DNA of 33,451 nt from Candidatus Methanophagales archaeon (lineage in GTDB: Archaea; Halobacteriota; Syntropharchaeia; Alkanophagales; Methanospirareceae), in contig JAUWND010000009.1 in NCBI GenBank assembly GCA_030612835.1, positions 1-33,451 of the forward strand, given 5' to 3'. Positions 1-8,572 of the stretch are shown here, piece by piece. The translations under genes and the position numbers were made by a program. The notes under the pieces are model-generated. The model saw only the letters and a list, made by a program, of their open reading frames with translations, was not told the DNA's origin and made no database searches. The first letter of the stretch is position 1. Each line of letters begins with the position of its first letter.

Positions 1-122
1 AGATTACACAGATTTTCACGAGAAAACAATAATAGTACTTATGTTTTAATAAACTATTGGCTATCCCATCCATATTAACCTTAATTTCTTGTGTTAATCT
101 TGTGGAATCTCGTGGTTTTTAA
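1..122. repeat. Dispersed inverted-repeat element B, copy 1
   Basis: The two ends form imperfect inverted arms: 1-25 (reverse complement of TTCTCGTGAAAATCTGTGTA plus ATCT) and 84-120 (TTGTGTTAATCTTGTGGAAT then CTCGTGG). The middle is about 58 bases of AT-rich DNA. The whole block reads in reverse complement as the block at 4353-4490, including parts of the middle, so it is one element present twice. It may begin before the window. Single arms recur near 2894, 12045, 15051 and 20348. No ORF is inside it, so it would be non-autonomous. Confidence 0.75.
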
Positions 123-170
123 GATTAGCTATACAAATACAAGCTTTTTATTTTATATTCATTCATTTTT

Positions 171-914
171 TCAAACCCTTTTTAAAACAACCCCATATAA
201 CTCTTTCTGAACCTCCGCATCCTGATATTTCTCATCGTCACGTAGATATTCTGTAATGACCTCGTATTCGATCCCGGATAGTGATGTTTTTAGCCATTTT
301 ACGCCCTTTGATCTAAATGGAATGAGCGAATGAAAAGAAATACCATACTGTCTCGCCACATCCGCAGCTCCTTGCTCGCGGTCTAACAAAACAACCACAT
401 CATTACATTCAACTTTTAAACCCCTCTTCTTCGTTTCGTAGTTTATCTGCTCAATAGCAACGAGTTTGGAATCGAATTTTGTCGCCAGATCGTCAATAAC
501 CGCTATCTGGTCGCCATTTTCTAACTCACCCTCTACCAATGTATGTTCACCATAACTGCGAATGTTTTTTTTGAATTCGTCTAAGGACCTAGCGCCTATC
601 TTTCTCGTCCATAGCGCGGGTAAGTCTCCATGCAAGGTGCAGGCAATGGGTATTCCGGTCATTGCTACGCCTACCACTTTATTTACCGCTTTACATTCCT
701 CTTTGATTATTTTCCCGAGTGCATAACCTACCCTTCGTAAGAGTTCAGGATAAGAAGCGAGTGGTCTTAATTGTATGTAGAAAGGGCTCCATAAGCCAGA
801 AATGAGCGTCCAACCATCAGGATTATCACGATACCAGGTTTTAATTAGCCCCTTCTCGTATAGCAAGCGAGTTATTTCTTTTCCAAGCTCCTCCTTCTCC
901 TCTTGCCATACCAT
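171..914 (-). CDS. pyrE: Orotate phosphoribosyltransferase-like protein (PyrE family)
   Basis: This 247-residue protein resembles OPRTases, which join orotate to PRPP to give OMP in pyrimidine synthesis. The N-terminal part (residues 35-60, LISGLWSPFYIQLRP) matches the OPRT 'SGxxSPxYxxLR' region, and residues 80-90 (VVGVAMTGIPIA) match the strand before the substrate loop. The PRPP loop lies at 138-150 (AVIDDLATKFDSK). It keeps the Asp-Asp pair but has TKFD where OPRTases usually have TTGG, so binding may be altered. It is about 40 residues longer than most PyrE. It starts two bases after the FKBP gene stop, so the two are probably co-transcribed. A divergent OMP decarboxylase lies at 19540-20301. 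The family is fairly secure; the exact activity is inferred. Confidence 0.8.
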   Translation of the reverse strand: MVWQEEKEELGKEITRLLYEKGLIKTWYRDNPDGWTLISGLWSPFYIQLRPLASYPELLRRVGYALGKIIKEECKAVNKVVGVAMTGIPIACTLHGDLPALWTRKIGARSLDEFKKNIRSYGEHTLVEGELENGDQIAVIDDLATKFDSKLVAIEQINYETKKRGLKVECNDVVVLLDREQGAADVARQYGISFHSLIPFRSKGVKWLKTSLSGIEYEVITEYLRDDEKYQDAEVQKELYGVVLKRV

Positions 915-916
915 TA

Positions 917-1345
917 TTAGACAATCTCTATGAGCTGAATTTCAAAAGTAAGGCTTTTACCGGCCAACGGATGGTTGGCATCTAACGTCACGCGCGATTC
1001 CGTGACATCAGTCACAGTGGCTACAACTATTTCGCCATCGGGTTGACGCCCTTCTAACGGCTGTCCGATCTCAGTTTTCAAGCCAGCCGGGAGTTCTTTT
1101 CTATCTACTACCTGTACTAAATCATCACGATGTGGACCGTATGCTTTATCCACCGGAATATTGACGGTTTTCGTTTCGCCCGGATTCATTCCTACTACCG
1201 CCTCCTCAAAGCCTGGGATTACCTGACTTTCGCCTATTCTAAATTCCAGTGGTTCATCGTCAATGGAAGTATCAAACACCATACCATCGCCAAACTTGCC
1301 CGTGTAGTGAACCTTAACAGTATCACCGATTTTCGCCTGAGCCAT
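917..1345 (-). CDS. FKBP-type peptidyl-prolyl isomerase, SlyD-like
   Basis: The protein has 142 residues. Residues 4-65 carry the FKBP core (DTVKVHYTGKFGDGMVFDTS, then GESQVIPGFEEAVVGMNPGE). The middle region from about 68 to 125 (AYGPHRDDLVQVVDRKELP, later VTLDANHPLAGKSLTF) is the insert-in-flap chaperone domain typical of SlyD and archaeal short FKBPs. It catalyses proline isomerisation and helps folding in the cytoplasm. It lacks the His-rich C-tail of E. coli SlyD. The ATG is preceded by a GGAGAAAAGGAAG purine tract and, further up, a minus-strand TATA-like CTTTTATACTCC element near 1390-1400. It leads a two-gene unit with the PyrE-like gene. Confidence 0.93.
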   Translation of the reverse strand: MAQAKIGDTVKVHYTGKFGDGMVFDTSIDDEPLEFRIGESQVIPGFEEAVVGMNPGETKTVNIPVDKAYGPHRDDLVQVVDRKELPAGLKTEIGQPLEGRQPDGEIVVATVTDVTESRVTLDANHPLAGKSLTFEIQLIEIV

Positions 1346-1507
1346 TCTTCCTTTTCTCCTTTCACTATGTAGCTATTACCGGTCTTTGGAGTATAAAAGC
1401 TTTTCAATTTTTTAACTTAAAATGCTATCCCTCCTTTATACAAGCATGACGGACAATATATCTATGGGGGTTCACGATGATATTCAAATAGAGCGGAGGT
1501 TAGAGCT

Positions 1508-2887
1508 ATGAGCATTCCGAGGGTACTGATTGCAGGCGATAGGAGCTCGGCAGGTAAGACTACGGTGTGTATCGGATTATTAGGTGCATTGCGGGCAATG
1601 GGGCTTGAGGTTCAGGGGTTCAAGGTAGGACTTGATTATATAGACCCTGGCTTTCACACATTAGTTTCGGGCAGACCCTCGCGTAATCTGGACGGTTTCT
1701 TGATGCCACCTGACGTAGTGAAGGAGCTGTATGCAAGGAATTGTAACGGTGCGGACATTGCAGTGATAGAAGGCGTAAGGGGGCTTTATGAAGGTTTGAA
1801 TTATTTCGACGATGTGGGGAGTACCGCACAGATAGCAAAGATCTTAGACTGCCCTGTTATACTGGTAATTGATGCAGGCAGCATCACGCGGAGTGTTGCT
1901 GCGGTCGTTAGCGGCTATAAAAGTTTTGACCCCGAAGTACAGATCTCAGCGGTGATTTTAAACAATATTGGGAGCGAAAGACATGGCGATAAAGCGGAGA
2001 AGGCAGTAGCGAAGTATTGTGGTGTAAACGTTATCGGTAAGATCCCACGTAATAGCGATCTGAGAATCTCTATGCGGCATCTCGGCTTGATTACCGCTAC
2101 GGAATGTGAAACCGGTGGGAGCGAGTTTAACACCGTTTTAGATACGATAAGGACAGCGGTGGAGGAATATGTCGATCTAAATGCGTTTTTAGATGTTGCG
2201 AAATCGGCACGTGCACAGAAAATGCAGGAGGCAAAGATATTTCATGCGGGCAAGAGTGCACGGGCAGACGTCAAAATTGCTGTTGCATTTGATGTGGCGT
2301 TCAATTTTTATTATCAGGACACATTGGATCTACTCGTTCAGGCGGGTGCGGAACTCGTATATTTCAGTCCTATAAGGGATAAGCAGCTTCCGGACGGTGT
2401 GGATGCGGTGTATATCGGTGGCGGCTTTCCCGAGATTTATGCCGATACGCTTTCATCGAACACGCAGATGCGTAACGCCATAAAAGACTTTTACGATGGC
2501 TATGGTGTTATATATGCAGAATGTGGCGGGTTGATGTATCTGATGGACAAGCTCGAATATAAGGGCAACCGTTTTGAGCTCTGTGGTGTGATAAACGGAT
2601 CCGTGCGATTTGAAGAGAAGAGGGTAGTAAACTATATAGAATGCGAACTCCAGCAGGATTGTATCATAGGAGAAAAGGGCAGCCGGTTTAGAGGGCATGA
2701 ATTCCATCATTCTACTATAAAACTCGAATCAAACGTTGATTTTGCTTATAAAATGATCCGGGGCGAGGGTATAAAAGATGGCAGGGATGGTATCATATCA
2801 AAGAACTGTCTTGCTTCTTTTGCTCATCTGCATGCGGCATCCTATACGGAATTTGCCCCGAATTTTGTTAGGAGTGCAAGAAAATGA
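1508..2887 (+). CDS. cfbB: Cobyrinate / Ni-sirohydrochlorin a,c-diamide synthase
   Basis: This 459-residue ATP- and glutamine-dependent amidase amidates side chains a and c of cobyrinate (CbiA, B12) or Ni-sirohydrochlorin (CfbB, coenzyme F430). The N-terminal dethiobiotin-synthase-like domain has a P-loop at residues 9-20 (AGDRSSAGKTTV) followed by the family motif FKVGLDYIDPGFH. The C-terminal GATase domain has the nucleophile Cys339 (YAECGGLMYL) and the catalytic His region RGHEFHHS at 396-402. The GGAGG site eight bases upstream supports the ATG. CbiA and CfbB cannot be separated by motif alone, and no cob or other cfb genes are nearby. The F430 reading is an inference from the archaeal setting. 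A repeat-B arm follows the stop by about ten bases. Confidence 0.88.
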   Translation: MSIPRVLIAGDRSSAGKTTVCIGLLGALRAMGLEVQGFKVGLDYIDPGFHTLVSGRPSRNLDGFLMPPDVVKELYARNCNGADIAVIEGVRGLYEGLNYFDDVGSTAQIAKILDCPVILVIDAGSITRSVAAVVSGYKSFDPEVQISAVILNNIGSERHGDKAEKAVAKYCGVNVIGKIPRNSDLRISMRHLGLITATECETGGSEFNTVLDTIRTAVEEYVDLNAFLDVAKSARAQKMQEAKIFHAGKSARADVKIAVAFDVAFNFYYQDTLDLLVQAGAELVYFSPIRDKQLPDGVDAVYIGGGFPEIYADTLSSNTQMRNAIKDFYDGYGVIYAECGGLMYLMDKLEYKGNRFELCGVINGSVRFEEKRVVNYIECELQQDCIIGEKGSRFRGHEFHHSTIKLESNVDFAYKMIRGEGIKDGRDGIISKNCLASFAHLHAASYTEFAPNFVRSARK

Positions 2888-2893
2888 TGCGTG

Positions 2894-2928
2894 ATTTTTC
2901 TCGTGTAAATCTGTGTAATCTTGTGGTC
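2894..2928 (+). repeat. Single arm of repeat B
   Basis: It reads TTTTTCTCGTGTAAATCTGT then GTAATCTTGTGGTC and matches the right arm of element B at 4455-4488 and the arms at 15051 and 20348. It lies in the short gap between the convergent cfbB and DUF4139 genes. Confidence 0.7.
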
Positions 2929-2933
2929 CTATA

Positions 2934-4286
2934 TCACCATCTCTTGTATCTTATGGTATAGGTTAGAGTGCTTTCTCCATTGGCTTTTACCGGAACCTGC
3001 CACTCGATTTCATTGTTAGACACCTTTGTATGGTTATAATCCTCTTTTGTTATCTCCCAGTCTCCGCTGGTCCGCTCAACTACCGTGACCACAATGTCCG
3101 CGTCCTTGTGGTTCCTGAGATTCACCGCCCACTCATATACATACCAGTTTGCGCTTTTGTTGAAGTCCATCTGCGTCCGCTCACCGACGATGTCAAATGC
3201 CTGTCCAATGAATAGGCTTATTGTTTCGTCCTTTGGCGTATGGTCTATCGAATCCTCACCTATAAACTGCAGCTTGCCCGCTTTGTCGTTCGTGAACACA
3301 CGAACTGTACCCTTCGGTAGTGGGATACCCAGATTATTGCCCTCACTATTATTGAAATTAAGCATCACATCAACCTTCTTTTCGCTTGTGTCCGACCAGT
3401 TGCTCCCATACCTCCACCAGCGGGGTATATCATCATACACGTATTCCTTTTCGACATCAATGTCCGCCGCCTCCAGCAGCGAAATCTGTTTCTGTTCGTT
3501 GTTCTTTAACGTTGTTATTTCCGGCAAGTCATACCGGTGGCACTCAAACAACGCCTTATCTCCGGCAACAAGCTTAAGAGCGGTGTCATTGAATGTTGTG
3601 CCCGCATTGTTTGTGATAGTAGCCCAGCCATTCAAATCAAGTTTCGTGTCATTCCTGTTTGTAACCGCAACATAGTCGGCATTCCACGTCATACCAGAGG
3701 TCATATAGGAGAGCTCCAATGTATGATTCCTGCTTTCTGTGACATTTAGGGTCCACACCAGTGTCGGCTTCGTCATTAAGCCCTCCGGTAGCTCCGATAG
3801 TACCAGATTATTTGAATCTAGGATCTGAATCATACCATATTTATCTTTCATGATTAGTTGGTCCCCTCTGTAACTAAGCAGTGTACCCTTAATCAGCTCC
3901 TTATTGCCGCCGTAGGTCAGGTAGGCCTCTATCTCTTTGTTGATGTACTTCTTCAGTATCTCATCCCTGTTGACCAGGTCATACTGGTAATTCTGCTCCA
4001 CTACCTCAATCACGGAATCCACCGCCTTTAGGCGAACACTTGTAGGATCTATCCTCGATGCAACACCCTCGTACAGGACATTAATTACCCCCGCCGGGAG
4101 GTATTTTGCCCTGTATTCTTTGACAACGCCGAGATTTGTATTGTAAATAGTAACTTCCAAATCCTCGGCCTCTGTATCTATAACGATGGGGTTATTAATC
4201 GGGTTTACACCGGCAGCCAACCCTATCAGAGTTACGCTGATAACTAACCCTATTGCCACAAAGAGTATTTTTTTATCTGTTTTCAT
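2934..4286 (-). CDS. Secreted or membrane-anchored DUF4139 domain protein
   Basis: The protein has 450 residues. An N-terminal hydrophobic segment (residues 7-26, after MKTDKK) is a signal peptide or anchor, so the rest is predicted outside the membrane. The middle and C-terminal parts match DUF4139: LNGWATITNNAGTTFNDTAL near 220, a GIPLPKGTVRVFTNDKAGKL strand near 317, then QFIGEDSIDHTPKDE and DIVGER. These are beta-rich modules found in archaeal and bacterial surface proteins of unknown role. Its ATG follows an AAAGGG tract, and a TATA-like GATATATAAG lies about 40 bases further up, near 4326-4335 on the minus strand. It stands alone between repeats; no partner is evident. Confidence 0.82.
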   Translation of the reverse strand: MKTDKKILFVAIGLVISVTLIGLAAGVNPINNPIVIDTEAEDLEVTIYNTNLGVVKEYRAKYLPAGVINVLYEGVASRIDPTSVRLKAVDSVIEVVEQNYQYDLVNRDEILKKYINKEIEAYLTYGGNKELIKGTLLSYRGDQLIMKDKYGMIQILDSNNLVLSELPEGLMTKPTLVWTLNVTESRNHTLELSYMTSGMTWNADYVAVTNRNDTKLDLNGWATITNNAGTTFNDTALKLVAGDKALFECHRYDLPEITTLKNNEQKQISLLEAADIDVEKEYVYDDIPRWWRYGSNWSDTSEKKVDVMLNFNNSEGNNLGIPLPKGTVRVFTNDKAGKLQFIGEDSIDHTPKDETISLFIGQAFDIVGERTQMDFNKSANWYVYEWAVNLRNHKDADIVVTVVERTSGDWEITKEDYNHTKVSNNEIEWQVPVKANGESTLTYTIRYKRW

Positions 4287-4352
4287 TTTGATCTTCGGGC
4301 CCTTTAGTATTCCTATAAGTTTTTCTTATATATCTCTTTTGTATTTGTATAG

Positions 4353-4490
4353 CTACATAAAAAAACCACGAGATTTCACAAGATTAACACAAGAAGTTAG
4401 AAATATTGTGGGCTAAAGTAGCTAAGGACGTACTAAAACTATGTCAATAATATTCTTTTTCTCGTGAAAATCTGTGTAATCTCGTGGTTA
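4353..4490. repeat. Dispersed inverted-repeat element B, copy 2
   Basis: The left arm at 4360-4396 (ACCACGAGATTTCACAAGAT, then TAACACAAGAAG) and the right arm at 4459-4488 (TTCTCGTGAAAATCTGTGTA, then ATCTCGTGGT) are imperfect inverted repeats around about 60 bases. It is the reverse complement of the block at 1-122. It fills the gap between the divergent 5' end of the DUF4139 gene and the 3' end of argJ and has no coding capacity. Confidence 0.78.
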
Positions 4491-4526
4491 TAAAAAGGAG
4501 CTAAACAAATACTCTCTTTTTATGAT

Positions 4527-5714
4527 CTATTCTTTCCCCGCATTTATCCTGACATAATCATAAGATAAATCGCATCCCCACGCAGTTGCTTCGATCTCTT
4601 CGTCCGCCCCCATATCCACATCAATGAATAGCTCTTTACCCTTCATTATGTTCCTTGCACTGCCTGCCAAATCCATAAATTCGCCTTTCTTCACTGCTAA
4701 GATCGCATCGGCATTCTCGTTTCTTACGCTTATTGATATCCCCACGGGACTAACATATCCCGCAGAACTACCAATTGTTGCTATTATACGACCGCACGTA
4801 AGGTCAAGGTGTTCACCAAATATAGCACTCTTCACTAACGGCGATCTGAGTATCTCCCTCGCTATATCTTTCGCATCCGCACCAGCACCTTTCACACGCA
4901 CCTCTATGAACTTCGTTGCGCCTTCGCCATCTCTCGCTATCTGTTTCGCAAGCGCTTTACAAACCTGATTTAAACCAACTTTAAAATCCTCTTCTGTTAT
5001 CGCCACACCTCTACCCGTTGCTACCAGCAATACCATGTCGTTCGTGCTCATATCGCCATCTACCACAATCATATTGAACGAATTATCAACTGCATCTTTC
5101 AAGCACCGTCTCAGCGATTCTTCACTTAAAGAAGCATCGGTATAAATAAAAGAGAGCATAGTGGCCATATCAGGGAATATCATCCCAGAACCTTTCGCTA
5201 TTCCACCTATTACCACCCTCTCGGCATCGCCAGTATCTATAGTTATTGCATGTTCCTTATGGAATGTATCAGTAGTCATAATGGCCTTCGCCGCTTCCGT
5301 GCTACCCGTCTCATCAGAAGTTAACCCCTCTGCAACCACCCCAAGCTGCCGCTCTATTAACGCCATATCTAATTGTGCCCCAATAGGACCGGTAGACAAA
5401 ACAGCTACCTCTTCTTTTATAACGCCTAAGGCGGAAGCGACAACCTCAGCCATTTTTTCCGCATTCTTCATGCCCTGCTCACCGGTAAAACTGTTTGCAC
5501 AGCCACTGTTCGCAATTACAGCACTTATACGCCCATTCTCAAGCTGCCGCTTTGTAAATAGAAGCGGTGCGGCCTTCAGTTTATTTAATGTGAATACACC
5601 TGCAGCTTTGCCGCCGCCCTCTATCAATGCTAACCCCTTACTACCCTCTTTTATACCGTATGCTCTTATGCCTTTTACTGCGCAAATCCCGCCACTTACC
5701 TCTTCTATCTTCAT
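4527..5714 (-). CDS. argJ: Bifunctional ornithine acetyltransferase / N-acetylglutamate synthase
   Basis: This 395-residue protein belongs to the self-cleaving ArgJ family, which moves acetyl from N-acetylornithine to glutamate in the cyclic arginine pathway. The cleavage site lies at residues 181-187 (PDMATML): the chain is cut before Thr185, which becomes the N-terminal nucleophile of the beta subunit. STGPIG at 107-112 fits the oxyanion-hole motif, and ANSGCANSFTG at 68-78 is a family signature. The C-terminal YVRINAGKE region matches the family end. Whether it is mono- or bifunctional cannot be told. A purine-rich stretch with two copies of GATAAAGGGGAA precedes the ATG. It is single-gene and divergent from tRNA-Val. 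Confidence 0.95.
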   Translation of the reverse strand: MKIEEVSGGICAVKGIRAYGIKEGSKGLALIEGGGKAAGVFTLNKLKAAPLLFTKRQLENGRISAVIANSGCANSFTGEQGMKNAEKMAEVVASALGVIKEEVAVLSTGPIGAQLDMALIERQLGVVAEGLTSDETGSTEAAKAIMTTDTFHKEHAITIDTGDAERVVIGGIAKGSGMIFPDMATMLSFIYTDASLSEESLRRCLKDAVDNSFNMIVVDGDMSTNDMVLLVATGRGVAITEEDFKVGLNQVCKALAKQIARDGEGATKFIEVRVKGAGADAKDIAREILRSPLVKSAIFGEHLDLTCGRIIATIGSSAGYVSPVGISISVRNENADAILAVKKGEFMDLAGSARNIMKGKELFIDVDMGADEEIEATAWGCDLSYDYVRINAGKE

Positions 5715-5859
5715 ATCTCGCTCTTCCCCTTTATCTTCCCCTTTATCTTCATCTTAGCTGAAGAAAGGCTATGATGAACCTTTCATAACTTCTTTCAATT
5801 ATGCAGAATGAAAAAAAAATAATTAAATTACTTGAGTGTATATGATAAATAACTATGAA

Positions 5860-5933
5860 GGGCTCGTGGTCTAGTTGGTTATGACACCGCCTTCACACGG
5901 CGGAGGTCATGCGTTCGAATCGCATCGGGCCCA
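5860..5933 (+). tRNA. tRNA-Val (anticodon CAC)
   Basis: The sequence folds as a full cloverleaf. The acceptor GGGCTCG pairs with CGGGCCC (one G-U pair). The anticodon stem is CCGCC/GGCGG with loop TTCACAC, giving anticodon CAC for GUG (Val). The T arm is ATGCG-TTCGAAT-CGCAT, and the discriminator is A. CCA is not encoded and no intron is visible. It ends six bases before the stop codon of the guaA remnant on the other strand. Confidence 0.95.
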
Positions 5934-5938
5934 TTAAA

Positions 5939-6420
5939 TTAAACCACTTCCATCGTCGATGGTGGCTTCTTCGTTATGTTATATGTCACACATACCACAC
6001 TTGAGATTTCTCCTGTTATCCTCTCACTCAACTGTTCCAATATATCATAAGACAACCTCGTTGGCGTTGCGACCCTTGCATCCTTACTCTCCCAGCTCCT
6101 AATTTCTATTGCCTTACCACCGCTATTCTTTCAGGTGTCACTTCGCCGATCACTCTAGCTGCAAGAGCGGGGCCTGGAAAGGGTGGTCGGTTATACTCCG
6201 ATTCGGACAAACCCCGCGCCTTCCCTACTTCCCGCACTCCATCCTTCCTGAGTTGCAACAGTGGCTCTATAACTTTATACCAAAATTCACGTTCTGGGTC
6301 AATCCCTAACTGTGCAAGAATATTATGCTGCCTCTTGATTCCTGCAACCGTTTCATCTACGTCCGTCAGAATAGTACATTGCAGAAGAAATTCCGCACCA
6401 CTTTCCTGCACTAAGTCTTT
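5939..6420 (-). pseudogene. guaA: Remnant of GMP synthase C-terminal (GuaA/GuaAb) gene
   Basis: Reading on the minus strand, 6411-6109 encodes 101 residues that match the central part of GMP synthase: AEFLLQCTI, GIKRQHNIL, VIEPLLQLRKDGVREVGKA, then PFPGPALAARVIGEVTPERI. This reading stops after VVRQ. A different frame from about 6104 to 5939 gives AIEIRSWESKDARVATPTRL and ends ITKKPPSTMEVV, the family's C-terminal end (compare ITSKPPATIEWE). About 40 residues between the two blocks and the whole ATP-pyrophosphatase P-loop region at the N-terminus are missing. It cannot make an active enzyme. A complete guaA must lie elsewhere if the cell makes GMP itself. The homology is seen directly; loss by deletion is inferred. 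Confidence 0.85.
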
Positions 6421-6563
6421 TTATTTCACTATATCCTAGGTATCACTTAAAGTATACATTAGCTGGTAGGACAGTTACTATATTGCCAGACCAGGATAGA
6501 GAAGGTAAGGCAGTGGTAAAGTTAAAAGATAGAGGTGATAACACCTTAAAGGAGGATAATAAA

Positions 6564-7739
6564 ATGCATGATGTAGATACAACAAAATATGTTATTCATG
6601 CTGACATCTCAGCAGAGGGTTTTGTTGAGAAATCAGATGTGGTAGGTGCAATATTTGGTCAAACCGAAGGGTTATTGGGTGAAGAGCTGGACCTTAGAGA
6701 CTTACAAAAGAGTAGCAGGATAGGCAGAATAGAGGTCAATATTGAGTCAAAGAGTGGGAAATCAAAAGGTGAGATACTTATCCCCTCTGGCTTGGACAAA
6801 GTAGAAACTGCAATATTGGCTGCCTCGTTAGAGACCATAGATAGAGTAGGTCCTTGTATCGCGAAGGTAGAAGTCAGTAAGGTGGAGGACATAAGAGCGA
6901 CAAAGAGAAAAATGATAACCGATCGAGCGAAAGAGTTGATGCGTAAGGCTACAGAGAAAGGCATAGATAGTGAAATGATGGTGAACGAAGTGAAAGAAGC
7001 AGTGAGAATGGAAGAGATAAGGACTTATAAGGACTTACCTGCTGGACCAAACATAGAGAATTCGGATGCTATTATAATTGTAGAAGGGCGTGCAGATGTG
7101 TTAAATTTACTCAAATATGGAATTAAAAACACAATTGCCGTAGAAGGCACGAATATATCGCCGATAATAGGTAAATTGAGCAAGAGGAAGACAGTTACCG
7201 CTTTCGTAGACGGTGACAGAGGTGGCGACCTCATATTGAAGGAACTTTTACAAATTGGTGATGTAGATTATGTCGCTGCGACTCCAGAAGGTAGAAGCGT
7301 GGAAGACATGACGTATAAGGAAATAACGAAATCGTTACATAACAAGACGTCAGTAGAGCAGCAGGGCTATACTAAGCGTGAACCCGCGCCAACACGAGTA
7401 ATACAAAGAAAGAAAACCAAGGAAGTGAGAGACGTGAAAGAGGCGAAGTTAAGCTCCAACCCATTTAAAACTGACCTGGATGAGCTCGAAGGTACGTTTA
7501 AAGCTAGACTGTTGGATAAGGATAAGAAGATAGTAAAGGAGACAACCGTGAGGGATCTCGCAAAGGAATTGAAAGAGCTAACAGGAAATGCAAATAGTGT
7601 AGTCTTTGATGGCGTAATCACGCAGAGGATAGTGGACCTTGCGAAAGAGAAGGAGTTGGAATACGTAGTGGGGCTAAAAATGGGCGATGTAGTAAAAAGG
7701 CCGGCATCATTAAAGATTCTGACAGCCGAGTCAGCCTGA
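6564..7739 (+). CDS. dnaG: Archaeal DnaG-type primase / exosome-associated protein
   Basis: This 391-residue protein has a central TOPRIM domain: Glu174 in IIIVEGRADVLNLL and the DGDRGGD motif at 216-222, which bind metal. The N-terminal KYVIHADISAEGFVEKSDVV and GAIFGQTEGLLG are the archaeal DnaG signature. Known archaeal DnaG has primase activity in vitro and is a stable exosome subunit. A TTG at 6483 extends the frame by 27 residues, but the chosen ATG has an AAAGGAGG site nine bases upstream and matches the usual family start, so I prefer it. It stands alone between the guaA remnant and a terminator hairpin. The charged linker at 280-310 and the C-terminal region are less conserved. Confidence 0.93.
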   Translation: MHDVDTTKYVIHADISAEGFVEKSDVVGAIFGQTEGLLGEELDLRDLQKSSRIGRIEVNIESKSGKSKGEILIPSGLDKVETAILAASLETIDRVGPCIAKVEVSKVEDIRATKRKMITDRAKELMRKATEKGIDSEMMVNEVKEAVRMEEIRTYKDLPAGPNIENSDAIIIVEGRADVLNLLKYGIKNTIAVEGTNISPIIGKLSKRKTVTAFVDGDRGGDLILKELLQIGDVDYVAATPEGRSVEDMTYKEITKSLHNKTSVEQQGYTKREPAPTRVIQRKKTKEVRDVKEAKLSSNPFKTDLDELEGTFKARLLDKDKKIVKETTVRDLAKELKELTGNANSVVFDGVITQRIVDLAKEKELEYVVGLKMGDVVKRPASLKILTAESA

Positions 7740-7764
7740 CCTGAGAGAGGCAAAAAGAAGTCGT

Positions 7765-7800
7765 AGGTTAGAGCTTTGTACTCTAACCTCTTATTTATCT
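7765..7800. terminator. Hairpin terminator between convergent genes
   Basis: AGGTTAGAG at 7765-7773 pairs perfectly with CTCTAACCT at 7781-7789 around a seven-base loop and is followed by T-rich sequence. It sits between the 3' ends of dnaG and the PAC2-family gene and could serve both. Confidence 0.6.
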
Positions 7801-7804
7801 TTAT

Positions 7805-8572
7805 CTATCTAATGTAGCCCAGCTCTTCCTCTCGCATTCTTGGAACTTGAGCTTGTTCCATCTCTTTCAAGCGTTCGATGACCTTTTCCATTTCCTCTGC
7901 TCGGTCTTTCAAATCCTGCATGTTTATAACATTTTTGAGATTTAATGCACGACAGAGGATTTTTAGAACCGCCTGGGCGCTTTTAGGATCCACTAAATAC
8001 CCTGACGTAAGGCCTAACAAACACACTGCCGGGATACCTCTCATCTTTCCAAGACCTAACAAAAGTCCCGATGCCCCTACGATACTCCCGCCTGGCTCAT
8101 CGTCCCGGAATTCCACGCCATAGCCCTTCATCTCATCCACAAGTCCTACCTCATTCACTGATCCAAGCACTGTCTGTTTCTCTACAAGCTGACCTATGCC
8201 ATATCCACCCAGAGTGTATATGCGCGAAACATCATACTGTTGTGCAATGTCAAGAAGCCGCTCGGAGATAAGATAATGGCCCTCGTTCGTAACGCTCTGT
8301 TGGTCACCATTGACTATTAACAGATCACCAAGCTCCTTTGATTTCCATGCATAGATCTCGATTTTACATAAACGGACTGTTCCATCGCCATTCACCAACA
8401 CTTGTGGTGGAAAATGCCGAGAGTATATCTCCACAATCTTCTCAGCATTCAACTCCTGTATCATGTGCTCCGCAACCAATTTCCCTACGTTTCCCACTCC
8501 TGGAAGCCCTTCTATCATCACTGGCTTGTTCAATTCCACCTTTTTTAGCTCATGTACTTCTATCTCTTCCAT
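7805..8572 (-). CDS. PAC2-family proteasome assembly chaperone-like protein
   Basis: The protein has 255 residues. The N-terminal half carries the PAC2-family pattern: VMIEGLPGVGNVGKLVAEHM near 18-37, RIYTLGGYGIG near 137-147, and the glycine-rich GASGLLLGLGKMRGIPAVCL near 166-185. The C-terminal 45 residues are charged and probably coiled-coil (LKDRAEEMEKVIERLKEMEQ). Archaeal members are homologues of proteasome assembly chaperones, but their function is unproven. The ATG overlaps the end of nop10 by 23 bases, so it is the last gene of the ribosomal/translation operon. That placement after Nop10 and aIF2-alpha is common in archaea. Confidence 0.85.
   Translation of the reverse strand: MEEIEVHELKKVELNKPVMIEGLPGVGNVGKLVAEHMIQELNAEKIVEIYSRHFPPQVLVNGDGTVRLCKIEIYAWKSKELGDLLIVNGDQQSVTNEGHYLISERLLDIAQQYDVSRIYTLGGYGIGQLVEKQTVLGSVNEVGLVDEMKGYGVEFRDDEPGGSIVGASGLLLGLGKMRGIPAVCLLGLTSGYLVDPKSAQAVLKILCRALNLKNVINMQDLKDRAEEMEKVIERLKEMEQAQVPRMREEELGYIR

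Noticed and set aside
3085-3675. Plus-strand 196-codon frame within the DUF4139 gene
   Set aside because: It is antisense to a well-supported protein, has no ribosome site and no recognisable domain.
5161-5757. Plus-strand 198-codon frame opposite argJ
   Set aside because: ArgJ is certain on the other strand. The Ala/Ser/Pro-rich composition is typical of a shadow frame.
6483-6563. TTG-started extension of dnaG by 27 residues
   Set aside because: The added residues are highly charged and not typical of DnaG. The ATG at 6564 has a strong AAAGGAGG site and matches the family start.
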